In this document: positions 33,831 to 45,287 of the stretch, in pieces
How positions within the stretch are numbered: the stretch's first letter is position 1
Layout: each line of letters opens with the position of its first letter
From: Hirsutella rhossiliensis
Lineage: Eukaryota; Ascomycota; Sordariomycetes; Hypocreales; Ophiocordycipitaceae
DNA: 64,000 bases
Direction: 5' to 3'
Assembly: GCF_020360975.1 (NCBI RefSeq)
Contig: NW_025408675.1
Location: 1,860,001-1,924,000, forward strand
The notes under the pieces: model-generated
Told to the model about the DNA's origin: nothing
Database searches by the model: none
What the model saw: the letters and a program-made list of their open reading frames with translations, nothing else
Position numbers and translations under genes: made by a program

Positions 33831-34565
33831 TTTTAAGCTAGCTAGGCTAGCTAAGAAGCGTTAGTATTACTTCTTAGCTAAGAGCTTAAGGGCCTTTATA
33901 ATTATAATAGAGGCCTTAGGCTCTAAGGCCTATAAGGGCTCCTAGCTAGCTTTCCTTCTTTCTAAGTTATAATTAGGTTCTATAAGGGCTACTAGGCCTT
34001 TAAGGAGGCGGAATAGCTATATATATAGCTTAATATAGCTTAAGGCCCTTAAGTTAAAGCCTAAGTTAGTAAGGTTATCTTATATAGCTAGGTTATAAGC
34101 CTACCTTATAAGGTAACTAAGTAAGAAGTATAAGGTTTAGAGGGCATAGGAGAGGCATGCCCTTTTAAATTATACCTTTAATAGCGGTAGGGCCGCTTTA
34201 GCTTTTAAAGCCTTAATAGGGGATCTTTTAAAGGCCCCTAAGACCTTTAAAAGAACCTAGTTTTATAGCCTTTAAAAAGACTTTATAAGGCTCTTAGGGG
34301 TCTTAGGCCCCCTATACTAAAGTTAGGCCCTATAGTCTACTATAGAAGTTATATAGGCCTAGTAAAGCTATTTAAAGGCTCTAAATAATAGGCTATTTTA
34401 TATAGAGGTTAAGCGGGATAGTCCTTTAAAGGCAGCTTATATAGATACTACCTTCTTCTTAATATATTATATAAATAAGAGCTTAGAATTAAAGAAAACC
34501 CCTAGCTACTATACTAAGGGCTTTACTTTAAAATATAGGCCTCTTACTATTATACCCTTTAAAAT

Positions 34566-35262
34566 TATAAGAATATACCCTTATATTCCTATTTTACTAT
34601 TATAAAGAAATAATAGGTATAGGGAGGCTTTATAGAATAAGCTAGTAAAAAGAGGCTCTATAATATAGTTTAAGGGAATAACCCTTAAAAGATAAAGACC
34701 TCTACTAGATATCTATACCTTCCTTTAGGAAAAGCGGGTTAGGATAAGCCTATCCTTATAAATAAAAATATATATAAAATGCATAAGTTAATTACGAGTA
34801 GAACGGATACCCTATTGCCTATTTTAGCCTAGCGGTTCCGAAGATATCCGCGATACGAGAATAGGTAGGGCATAGAACATTCTAGTTAAATCTACTACTT
34901 ATACTAAAACCTATAGTCTTACGTTAACCATCACGCTATAATTAGACCACCTACTAAGTTAGGAAGATATACTATAGATAGAGCTTTTTAAACACTATAG
35001 AATATACTAGAAAACTAACTAATTAGTGTACTAGTAAGCGAGTAATAGTCTATAAAAGACGAAGGATTTCCCTAGGAGTAGTAGATAGAATAAGTAAGTT
35101 TATATATATCTTTTATAACGCTATTCTTTTAATATATTATTTAGCCCCTTATATATTCGTTATAAATTCCAAACGAAATCCTACCTTATACTCCTTCGAC
35201 CGATCTTTCCGCTTACGTTATTAATTACCCGATTCTATGCTTATTGCCTATACCTTCTTATA
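34566..35262 (+). repeat. Solo Copia-2 LTR inside LINE-B (697 bp)
   Basis: It has perfect family ends, starting TATAAGAATATACCC and ending TACCTTCTTATA, with a 5 bp TSD AAAAT at 34,561-34,565 and 35,263-35,267. No internal sequence lies beside it, so it is the product of LTR-LTR recombination. Confidence 0.9.
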
Positions 35263-35929
35263 AAAATAGGCTGCTATTGCCTACTAAAGTAAATAAGTTC
35301 TATCTTTAAGGGGTTAAAGTAGACCCCTTAGTCTTTAGCTTATTCGAATAAGTTAGTAGCTATTACTTCTAGCTACTAAACGTTCTTCTTAGCTAAGGTC
35401 GACGTTATAAAAATACTAAAGTTATCTATATAAGATAGCTAATATCCCTTAGCCGCTAATATCTCCCTTATATATAAGAGGAATAAAATAGGGCTAATAG
35501 GGGACCCTTAGGGCACCCTTATTACTAGGTCTATAAGGGGCTAGACTTACCCTTTAAAGGCTAGCTAGATCTTCCTTTTAGTAAGGAAGTAGTCTACTTA
35601 GCTTATAAGGGCCTTAAGGAGGTTTAATTCCCTTAGGACCCTTATAAGCTATTCCTTCGATATAAAATTAAAGGCGCCCTTTATATCTAATAAGAGGGTA
35701 CTAGTAATAGCCTTCTTATTAAACTCCCGCTTCTTTTAGATATAGTATAGAAGGAGGAAGGCCGTATCTATAGCTAACCGCTATTTTCGTCCTCCTAGCT
35801 ACGTAGGGTTTAGAAGCCCGGCCGTATTAGCTAAATAGCTTAGCTAGGTAGCGTATAGCTTTTTAAGGACCTTTCCTAAGTAGTTAAGTAGACTTATAAC
35901 CTTATAGGCCTTAGGGATAGTATAATCTA

Positions 35930-36250
35930 GCTTATTTTACTTAGGAAGTATAATTCCTATAGCTTCCTTTTATACCTTAGGGTAGTATCCTTAGTTAAAT
36001 AGAGCTTTATAGGCCTTATTAAAGACCGTAGGGATAGCCTTATACGCGTATTAAATAAGGAGGAAGCTAAGGGAGTCCGGGCTAAGGGCTTTCTTATTAA
36101 AAGAGCTAAAAATAGCCCTCTTAATCTTAGGGTCCTTTAGCTCTAGCTAGTCTTACTTAACTATGCCCTTACTACCTATATAGCCTAGGGGCTCTTCTTT
36201 TTCTAGGCTCTAGGGGGGGCTAAAGGGAGGGCTAGGGCTAGGGTCTAAGG
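35930..36250 (-). pseudogene. Reverse transcriptase core of LINE-B
   Basis: The translation runs with few breaks: K-K-A-L-S-P-D-S-L-S-F-L-L, then A-I-P-T-V-F-N-K-A-Y-K-A-L, then G-Y-Y-P-K-V and E-A-I-G-I-I-L-P-K. This is the N-terminal RT block of Tad/I-type LINEs (K-A-P-G-P-D ... G-Y-H-P-x-x-W-K ... L-P-K). Confidence 0.8.
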
Positions 36251-38370
36251 TCGAAAAAAGGGTTATTAAGAAGGCCTTATATTTTTCTATAAAGGTATTA
36301 GCTTTTACCTCTATCCTTTCTTTTATATATAAGATACTAAGGAGGGTAGGGTTAGCTTTAGCCTTAGTATAGGAAAAGGCTATAAAGATATTCTTTCCTA
36401 CTACTTCTATTAAGAAGCTCTCTTAGTATTACTTTTTAGTAGCCTTAATAGTATACTTAAAGCTATTTTAGGCCTCTATAAAGCTCTTTTAGCTCTCCTT
36501 ATCTTAGGCTAGCCTATAAGCCTATTAGGCTAGGCTTAGGGCTTTCTAAAGGTAGGTTAGCTCGTTAGTTTACTAGGGCTTAGATCCCTTATAAGGCCTC
36601 TTTTTCGGTATCGCTATATTTAAGGCTTCTATAAAGGTTCTTATTAAAAGGAAAGCTATCCCTTTTAAGTCCTCTCTTTTTATAGCCCTCTCTATAGCTA
36701 TAAGGAGGTCCTATTCCTTCTTAGCTAAGTATTCTAAGAATACCTTTTAGTCTACTTTCCTATAGTTATAGGTAGTAGGCCTAGCTAGTAGTAGCTTATT
36801 AAGGCCCCTTAAGCTAGCTTTAAAGGCTATAGGCTTATAATCTAAGCCTATAGCCTCTAAGAAGTAAAAGTTAGCTTAGGTTAGCTATTTAAAGGGGCTA
36901 TAAAAAGTAAGGTCTATAACTAAGGCCCCTTTTAAGCCTTTCCTTTAATATATACCTTCTATAGCTACCTTAAGGTCCGTTAGTAAGGAAGCCTTATAGC
37001 GGTCGAGCTAGCTAATAAGAGCTTCTACCTTATAGGCCTTAGAGCGTTCTATAAAAGGGTTTTAATAAAGGTAGTATAAGTTAAAGTCTCCTACTAATAA
37101 GAAGGGCTACTATAGGAGCTAGGCTATTAGTAGTAGCCTTTTTATTATAAGGGGCCCTTACTAGCCTTAGCTAGCTAGGGCCCCTTTAACCTCTTTTTCG
37201 TTATATAGGTTAATAAAGGTAAACGGCTTAGCGCCTTTTACCCTTATAGCCTATATATTAAGATCGTAAAAGAGGTCGAAGCTAGGGCTAGCTTTTATCT
37301 AAGCTTCCTTCCTCTTATAAGCTATAGCCCTAGGCCTCTTAGCGAGCTTAGGAAAGTCGGTAGAGGGGATAAGGGTTATAACGTTATAGGCTAAATACTA
37401 TATAGGGATATAGCTATTATCGATCTTATAAAGGTAAGGCTCTTATAATAAGATAAGGTCCGCTCTTATTTCTAAGGCCTACTCTAAGATTAATAGGTTA
37501 GCTATTTCCTACCTATTAGTATTATACTATATAATACTAATAGGGTCGTAGTTAAGCCTAGGGGGCCTAAAGGGCTTTAAGGGCCCTATAAGCGTAAGGG
37601 GGCTAAGGCTATTAAGTATTAGTTATTTTCTTATAAACTCTATATTATACTTTATTAGTCGTAAGGTACTCTCCCTTATAGTTATAATATTAGACCTTAA
37701 AGTAAGAGTAGCCTTAGCTAGCCTTATAGCTAGGGTAGTTATAGTCCTTAGTTAAGTAATTTTCTAGGTAAAAGGTATACTTAATAGGCTGCTAGTAGGT
37801 CTAGGGGTTATAGCTAAAAGAAAGGCACCTATAGTACTATATATATATAGTATATTCCTTATAAGCCTTAACTCGAATTTATAGACCTACTATATAGAGG
37901 CCTTTTTTCTAGTATTTATCCCTTATAACCTTTAAAGGGACTATAAAGACGACCGATCCTACCTTCTACGTTAGGCTTAAGGTGCCTAGCTACCTAAGCT
38001 GCCCTAAGATATCTATCCCGCTAAAGGTTTTAGCTTCTATAGTAAAGATATTAAGGATAGGGGTCTCTAAGAGGTTAAGGACGCTTCGGGCTACTAGCTT
38101 AGTCTAGCTAGTAAGAAGGTCGGCCGATTTAATAGGTAGATTCTTAAGGTATAAGGACTACTTTTCTTATTACTCTAGAAGCTTCTTTGCTATATATAGG
38201 GCCTTTATTATTATAACTATATTACCTCTATTTAAGGTCGATAGAGCTAATATAGCTAGTTCCCCTATAGCATTATTAAGCTCGTTACGAAGCGTAATAA
38301 GGTTAATAGTTAGCGTTAGTAATTCCTTCTTTAGCTTTAAGATAAGTTAGAAGTCCTCTTTTACGTTCCT

Positions 38371-38450
38371 CTTAGCTAGGGCCTTAGCTAGGGTCTTAGC
38401 TAGGGCTTTTACTAGAGCCTTAGCCGGGGCCTTAGCCGGGGCCTTAAGCG
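38371..38450 (-). repeat. 12 bp tandem repeat coding Ala-Lys-Ala-Pro/Leu in LINE-B ORF1
   Basis: About six degenerate units of GCCTTAGCTAGG / GCCTTAGCCGGG. On the minus strand they encode A-K-A-P-A-K-A-P and then A-L-V-K-A-L-A-K-T-L-A-K-A-L, a basic, histone H1-like stretch that would suit nucleic-acid binding by ORF1p. Confidence 0.65.
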
Positions 38451-39365
38451 CCTTCTTTATAGTAACCTTAGCCTACGAGCTTACTTTAAGGTTTCCTTAA
38501 GTAGCCCTAGGCTACTAAGCGGCCTTAGGCTAGTATAGGGGCTGTTATAGGGGCTGTTAGCGGTCTAGGGTCCTTATAGCTACCTTCTTAAGCCCTTTTA
38601 TAAGGGTCTTATAAAAGGGTTCGATTTTTTAGGCTTTCTTAAGGGCCTAGAGGGCCTACTAAAGGAAGCCCTAGGCCCGGTCCCTAGGAAAGGGGTACTA
38701 AGGCTAGGGCTAGGTCTACTATAAGCGTTAAAATATAGGTTAGATAAGCGTAGGGCTAATAGGGCTACTAAGTATAGCTTTCTTTTACCTCTTTACTTAC
38801 TTTAAGGGCTAGTTAGGCTAAAAGTAGTTAGCCTAAGGTAAGGCTAGGCTAAGCTTAAAGAGGCTAGTCTTTAGTATAGGCTAGGTATTATCTTCTATCT
38901 TAATATCCTCTAGGTCTTAGTCTTAGGTCCTAGGCCTTTCTTCTAGGGTCCTTAAAAAGCGTTAGCTTTTTAGAGCTTCTTTTAAGCGGGCCCTAGCCTC
39001 TAAGGTACTTATTTCGACTCTTAAGTTAAGGGGTTAAAGTTAAGGAGGCCCTCCTTATATCTAGGCCGGGGTCCTAAGTCGGGTCTAGGCTTAGTCCTAT
39101 TAGCGGGGGGGGGTATATACCCTTAGTTAGTAAGGGCGGGGAAGAGTTTTCTACCTATATAGGGGAGAACCTCGCTTAATTTATAATCTTTAGTAGTATA
39201 TTACGTACCCGCTAGTAGCTATACGAGGCTATACTTAAGGGGGCGTAATACGCTATTTATAATAGTTCTAGGCGTATACTTTTTCTATGTTTTAGGCTTA
39301 GTTTCGAAAAGTTAGCTAAGAAGATATTTAATCTTAAGGGGCTCTACTTATTAATTAGCGCTTTT

Positions 39366-39757
39366 AAAAGAGCTTATAAATATACTAGTAGTCTAGCCTT
39401 ATTATAAGTAAGCTAGCTTAGACCTCGCTTACTTAGACCTAGTAATAAATTTATTATAGCCTCCCCCTTTAACCTTAGTTTAGGCCCCTTAACTAAGAGA
39501 ATAAAAACCTAAGGGCGAAACTAATAACTTAATAAGTACGGTACGAAGCTATTATAATAACTTAAATACTAGCTTAGTAAAAGGCTAGTATTAATAAATA
39601 GCTTACTAAGCTTTATAGTAAAAAAAATAAAGTAAAGCTTAGAAAGATATTATTATAAGATAAGGTTAAAGATAATTATATATTACTTAATACTTATACT
39701 ATTAATTAATATTATATACTTTATATATATAAAGGAGTTACTTTCTAAGGTTACTTT
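39366..39757 (+). repeat. SINE-T copy 3, second piece
   Basis: It is collinear with about 28,618-29,050 of SINE copy 1, including GGAGTTACTTTCTAAGGTTA at its end. It is preceded by the LINE-B TSD and ends with ACTTT (39,753-39,757), the TSD of the outer Copia-1. Confidence 0.82.
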
Positions 39758-40233
39758 TATCGCGAAGTATAGCTTAATTTTATAGTTCTTAAAGATATCC
39801 CTTAGTAAGAGGGAACTAAGAAGCTAAAAAATAGGTTTTAAAGAAGGAGCTAAAAAGAGGTATAGAAAGGAGGGTAGGGTTATAAAGAGAAGTAGAAGTA
39901 GTAATAGCTTCTTATAAACGTAGTAAGAAATAAAACGGATATACTAGTAACGGCTAGAAAAGAAGGGAAAACCTAGTAAAAAGCTTAGTAGTTAAAAGGA
40001 TCTTAATAGCTTCTTTAAGTAAGATCTTCCTTATTAATTAAGATATTAAATAGGTATAAAAAGAGGCGTTAGATATAGGAAAAAAGGATTATTAAGGTAA
40101 TATAATAATTAATCCCTTACTTTAATTACTACCCTTATAAGATTTAAATCTCTTTACCTTACCTATCCGACCCCTTACTTTTAATTTTACCTTTATATAT
40201 TTTTATATATTTCTTATATCTCTCTTTATAAGA
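39758..40233 (+). repeat. Outer Copia-1 5' LTR (476 bp)
   Basis: It starts TATCGCGAAGTATAGC and ends CTCTCTTTATAAGA. It is followed by GTTATAAGCTT (PBS) at 40,234-40,244. Confidence 0.9.
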
Positions 40234-40244
40234 GTTATAAGCTT

Positions 40245-43200
40245 AAGAGGAATAGTATTCCTATAACTTTTAATTACTATAAAAAGCACCTTTTTTATAT
40301 CCTTTATAGCTTCCTTTTACCCTTCTTATTAAAAAAGCTAATTTTTAACTAACTTTTCTACTCTTCCCTTATAATAATATCGAAAAATAACTCTACCGCC
40401 CTTATAGGCTATAAGATAATTCTTAAAAAGCCCTAAGATTAAGATAAGTAGGTAAAGGAGCTATAAGCTTGTATAAATAAAACTATTTATAATTTAGTCT
40501 TCTTTAATAAGTAGGACCCTCTTAAGCCCCCTCTTTATCTTAGGGCAATAGAATTTATGGAGGGAGCTTCCCTTTTCTCTAAGCTAACCTTTATATAATA
40601 AAGAGCTTTTTCTACTACCTTAAGTAACTATAAGAGTTACTATAAGGAGTACCTCTATAAGATAAAGCTACTAACTACTATATATATAGCGATAATAAAA
40701 TCCGTTAGTACTATAAAGCTAATCTCTTTTTAAGAGGAAGAGACTCTTAAATAGTAGCTTTTAAAGCTTAAGACCTTAATAGCTCCCTTAAAGGGCTATA
40801 TAACTAACTATATTAAGAAGACCTATATAATATACCTAGGAGCTTTTTCTACTAGGAACTTACTAGCTTTATTATAGCTAGCTAAGTAAGAAGAAATCCT
40901 TAAGGAAGCTAACTAATACTTCCTTATAAAAGCTCTTTCTAGCTAGTAGCTATAGGATATATCTCTATTAATAAAGCCTATTAATAACGGTTACCTAACT
41001 ATCTTTTAAGAGGCTAGCTAGGAACTAAATAAAGAAGCTACTAAAGTATAATAATAAGTAGTCTTATTCCTTTATAGCTAGTACTTAACCTAGACGGTTC
41101 GACCTATAGCCCTTATTACTATGGCCCCTACTACTACTACTACTACTATAGCTATTACCTTTTTAGCTCTACCTCCCTTAAGAGTATTAATACTGTCTTT
41201 AACGGCTGCCTTAGGCCCGGCCCTAGCTCCGCCTCTTACTTTAGGCCCGGCCCCGGTCCTATTAGTTAGACCGGCCCGACTAGTCCCTTAATAGACCTTT
41301 TAGTCTATTAGTCGAAAAATTAAGGAACTAGTCGAAATCGAACCTCTTTATTAAAATTAGTAATAAAGGGTAAAAAGGGGGGGTTTTTAAGTAGACCTTT
41401 TAGATCGGGACGAGGATTCCTTAAAGAAATAAAAGACTAAACGAAACGGCTGCTTAGCCTATAAATGCCTAGGCTATTAATTATTATAATACTAGTAGGT
41501 CTTTAAGGAAAACCGACTTAAAGGATTTAACTATTTAAAGAGGCTATAAGAAATAATATAATAGTCTCTTAAGGAGGACCTCTTATTATAAAAGAAGATA
41601 GACGAGATTTAGGTTACTAAGAAATAGTAACTAACGCCGCTACCCTTATTTAAGCCGTAAATTTAAGGGAAAATCGTTAGTATAGTAAATCTAGCCTTTA
41701 TCTTCGTTATAAATTAATAAGGCTAAAACTAACTATTAGAGCCCTCCGATTACCCCTTATAAAAATTAGCTATCCTTAACTTTAGTACTTCCCTCGATAT
41801 CTATAATATACTCTTTTAATTTTAGTCCTTTAAGAAGGTATAAAGGGAATACCTTATTACTAAGGAGTTAACTATATTAATAGAGGGATATAGAAGGGTG
41901 AATTTTATAATAAAATTACTTAATAGGTCTATATAAATTCTTCGATAAAAAAAGGTAACTTTTACCCTTATTTTCTAACGAGCTTAATTTCCTTCTACCT
42001 TCTTCGAAAGGAAGGAATCTTCTAAGATATAACGTCTAAGCCTATAAGGCTAGTCTAAGAGAATTAGACTATTAGGCTTATTAAGGAGAAATTTAGTTAA
42101 TTTATTCTTAAATTCTAACCTATCCTTAGAAAGGAATCTATTAAGAAGTTAGCTTTCCTTACTAAGAGGGTAGGTTTTAAGGACCTTCTTTTAGTAGCCT
42201 AAGGAGACAGCCTTTTTTAGTATATATAACTTAGTTACCTAGGCCCCCTAGCTTTATATAAGCTAGGCTAATAATAAGGCATATAAATAAGGGGCCTAAA
42301 GACTATTAAATATAAATACTATAGCTAAGGAAAGACTAAGAGACGAATTTCTAGACGAACGCCTTTATAGCTAGACTAGATATATAAGGAAATTTAGGTC
42401 GACTAAACCGATATCTCTAAGGACTAAGAAAGCTTTATTAAGATAATATTTTTATAGACGCTTTTTTAAGGATAGTTTTCCCTTATTTCTTATAGACCTA
42501 CCTAAGTAAGTATAACTAGTCTACCCTCTTAGACTTCGTTAACTAAATAAAATCCTACTTTAGCGATAAGGTAAAGAAGATATAGTTTAATAAAGAGCTA
42601 TTTATAAAGGATATCTTAAAATAGCTTTAAAAAAGGGTATTTTACCCCTTTAGTTAATACTAAATACCTAGGCCTAGAATAGAGGAGTAGAAAGATTAAG
42701 GGGTGCTATAATAGAAAGGGCCTATATAATAAGACTTACTATAAGGCTTTTATATAACCTTTAAAGGGAAGTTATTAAGAATGCTTATTACTTATAGAAC
42801 TAGACCCTTAAAGGGACTACCTAAGGAATAAAATAAAAATCCCCCCTTAAGCTCTTTATAAAGAAGAAAGCCTCGCTAGCCTACCTTTATACTTATAGCT
42901 ATAAGGTATACGCTATAACTACTAATATATAGCTATAAAGGAAGAAGAAAAGAAAGCTTAATCTTAGAGCCTTTATTAGTTACTTTATTAGTTATAATTC
43001 TAGAAATATCTTTTAGATCTAGATTCCTTTTTTATAAAAGGTTATTTTAACTAAGGATATAATTTTTAACGAATCTAGCTTCTTTAATAGAAAGAGGGAT
43101 TAATAGCCCCTCTTACTTTTATAACGTTAGCTAATTTAAAAGATCTAAATTCCCCCTTCCTAATAGTTATAAGAAGAGGCCCTAAATAAGAAAATAGAAA

Positions 43201-44804
43201 AAGAAACTAACGTTAAAGTAGTTAAGGATAACGCCGACTTTAAAGAAGAAAAGGAAGCTACTAAATTAGATAATCTAGATAAAAAAGGAGACTATAGGAA
43301 AGCGGTAAAGCTAGAATATACCTACCTTCCTACGCCTCCTCTTATAAAATAAGAAGAAGATCTAAAAGTAGCTTTCTTTATTAGTCTTCTTATATCGACT
43401 CCTAAGGGGGTAGGAAAGGCACCTCTCTTAAAGGATTACCTAGCTGCCTTTTTATCCTTACTTTAAGAAGTAAAGGAAGGTATAGGGCCCGACACGGTTA
43501 CTAAAGAAGACTAACCTCTCCCTTATTTTAATCGTTTTTCCGACTTCTATCTAACGCCTATAAAAGATAGTTCCTATAAAGCATTTATAGTAGGCCGGCT
43601 CTTTAAGCTATAACTATTAGTAAGGAAGGTATATAAAAGAGACCTCCCGGACCTACTAATAAAGTAAAAGTAGCTAGAAAGATACCCTTTTAAAGACTAG
43701 GTTTTCTAGGCCTAGAAAAACTACTTAGCCTTATATAAAGAGATAGGGTCTTTTAAAGAGGTCCCTAAAGAAAAGGTAAGAGGAAAATAGGTCCTTAGCT
43801 ATAAGTAGGTCTTTATCTATAAGACTAATAAATATAGCTTCCTTTAAAAGTATAAAGCCCGGCTAGTTATCTATAGGAATTAATAGGAAAAAGGGGATCT
43901 ACTTACTAAGGTAACTACCTTTATAGGGATATATTTTTAGACCCTTAAAGCTATAGTAGTAGAATTTAACCTCGAACTTAATTAAATAAATATAGTTAAC
44001 TCCTTTATTAACTACTTACTTAAGGAAGAAGAAGTTATCTATATATAACTTCCTCTTAGTTTCTAATAACTAGGAAAGGTTCTATAGCTTAGGAAAGCTC
44101 TATATATACTATAAAGATTACCCCTTTTTTAGTAATAGTATTTAATAGGTTCCTTTAAAGCCTTAGGCTTTAAGAAAGTCCCTTAAGAACTATATATAAT
44201 ATAAAAGGGAAAAATTATAGTCTTTTTCTACGTCGATAATATTATCTAGGCCTACCTAAAAGAGGAAGAAGTAACTATTAAGGAGGCTATAAAAGGCCTA
44301 TAATAAAGGTATAAGGTAACTAAGCTAAGGGAGCTAAAGTAGTTCTTAGGGATATAAATCCTTTAAAATAAGTCCTAACGGACTCTCTAGCTTACCTAGG
44401 ACGCCTATATTAATAAGGTCGCTTATAAATTCCTCCTTAATTTCCTTAATAAGAAGCTTCCCTCTATACCTATATTAAATAAAGAGCTTTTACCTAATCC
44501 GTCCTTTTAAGCTAAGGAGTAAGAGAAATACTAATATTAATAAAAGGTAAGCTCCTTACTTTTTTTAGCTATTTCTACTAGACCGGATATCTCTTTTATA
44601 GTCTCTTAGCTAGCTAGGTATAACTAGAATCCTAGCCCTAGGCACTAAGAAGTAGTAGACTAAGTAATCCTTTATCTCTATTTAATAAGATTATATAGTC
44701 TATACTTAAGAGGGTAGGAAGGAAATTAGCTATTAAAATCTTCTTTTATTTAATCGATTCGTCCTTTATAGATAATTCCTTAGATAGAAAGAGCTTATAG
44801 GGGT
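40245..44804 (+). pseudogene. Outer Copia-1 gag-pol up to the nested insertion
   Basis: Gag, integrase and most of RT are recognisable through stops. RT carries E-F-N-L-E-L-N and then I-V-N-S-F-I-N-Y-L-L-K-E-E-E-V at about 43,962-44,035, the Copia block with the first catalytic Asp region and 'E-E-V-Y-M'. It also carries a G-K-V-L-x-L-x-K-A-L-Y-x-L-like stretch at about 44,073-44,110. The frame is cut at ATATT (44,805-44,809), duplicated at 51,118-51,122, by the nested copy. Confidence 0.82.
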
Positions 44805-44809
44805 ATATT

Positions 44810-45287
44810 TCTTATATAGAGAGATATAAGAAGTATATATAAAATATATAAAAGGTAAAAGTAAAAGTAAGGTGTCGGATGGGTAAGGTAGAGATATTTA
44901 AATCTTATAGGGGCAGTAATTATAGTAGGAGAGTAATTATTATATTACCTTAATTATTCTTCTTTCCTTTATCTAACGCCCCTTTTTATACCTATTTAGT
45001 ATCTTAATTAATAAAGAAGATCCTACTTAAAGAAGCTATTAATATCCTTTTAACTACTAAGCTTTTTATTAGTTTTTCCCCTCTTTTTTAGCTGTTACTA
45101 GTATATCTATCTTATCTCTCGCTACCTTTATAGGAAGCTATCGCTACTTTTACTTCCCCTCTTACCCTTACCCTCCTCTCTATACCTCCTTTTAGCTCCT
45201 TCCTTAAAACCTATTTTTTAGCTTCCTTAGTCCCTCTTACTAAGAGATATCTCTAAGAACTATAAAATTAAGCTATGCTTTATAATA
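44810..45287 (-). repeat. Nested Copia-1 3' LTR (478 bp)
   Basis: It starts TCTTATATAGAGAG and ends GCTTTATAATA on the plus strand. The adjoining TACCCCCTT marks this as the 3' LTR. Confidence 0.9.

Larger units (their letters stand above)
32659..39351 (-). mobile_element. LINE-B, Tad-like non-LTR retrotransposon, about 6.0 kb
   Basis: It is bounded by a 14 bp TSD TAATTAGCGCTTTT (32,645-32,658 and 39,352-39,365) that splits a SINE. The minus-strand 3' end is A-rich (ATATAAAAAATA). Order on the minus strand: ORF1 with Lys/Ala repeats (38,450-38,371), endonuclease region (about 37,600-36,600, placed by order), RT with K-K-A-x-x-P-D-S-L-S-F-L-L, A-I-P-x-V-F and G-Y-Y-P-K-V-x-K-E-A (about 36,110-35,930), and RNase H with F-Y-T-N-G-F-K-G and E-T-N-A-Y (about 33,830-33,730). 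A C-terminal RNase H is typical of the Tad clade. A solo Copia-2 LTR and its TSD add 702 bp, leaving 5,991 bp. A fragment of the same family is at 18,169-18,569. All frames are broken. Confidence 0.86.
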
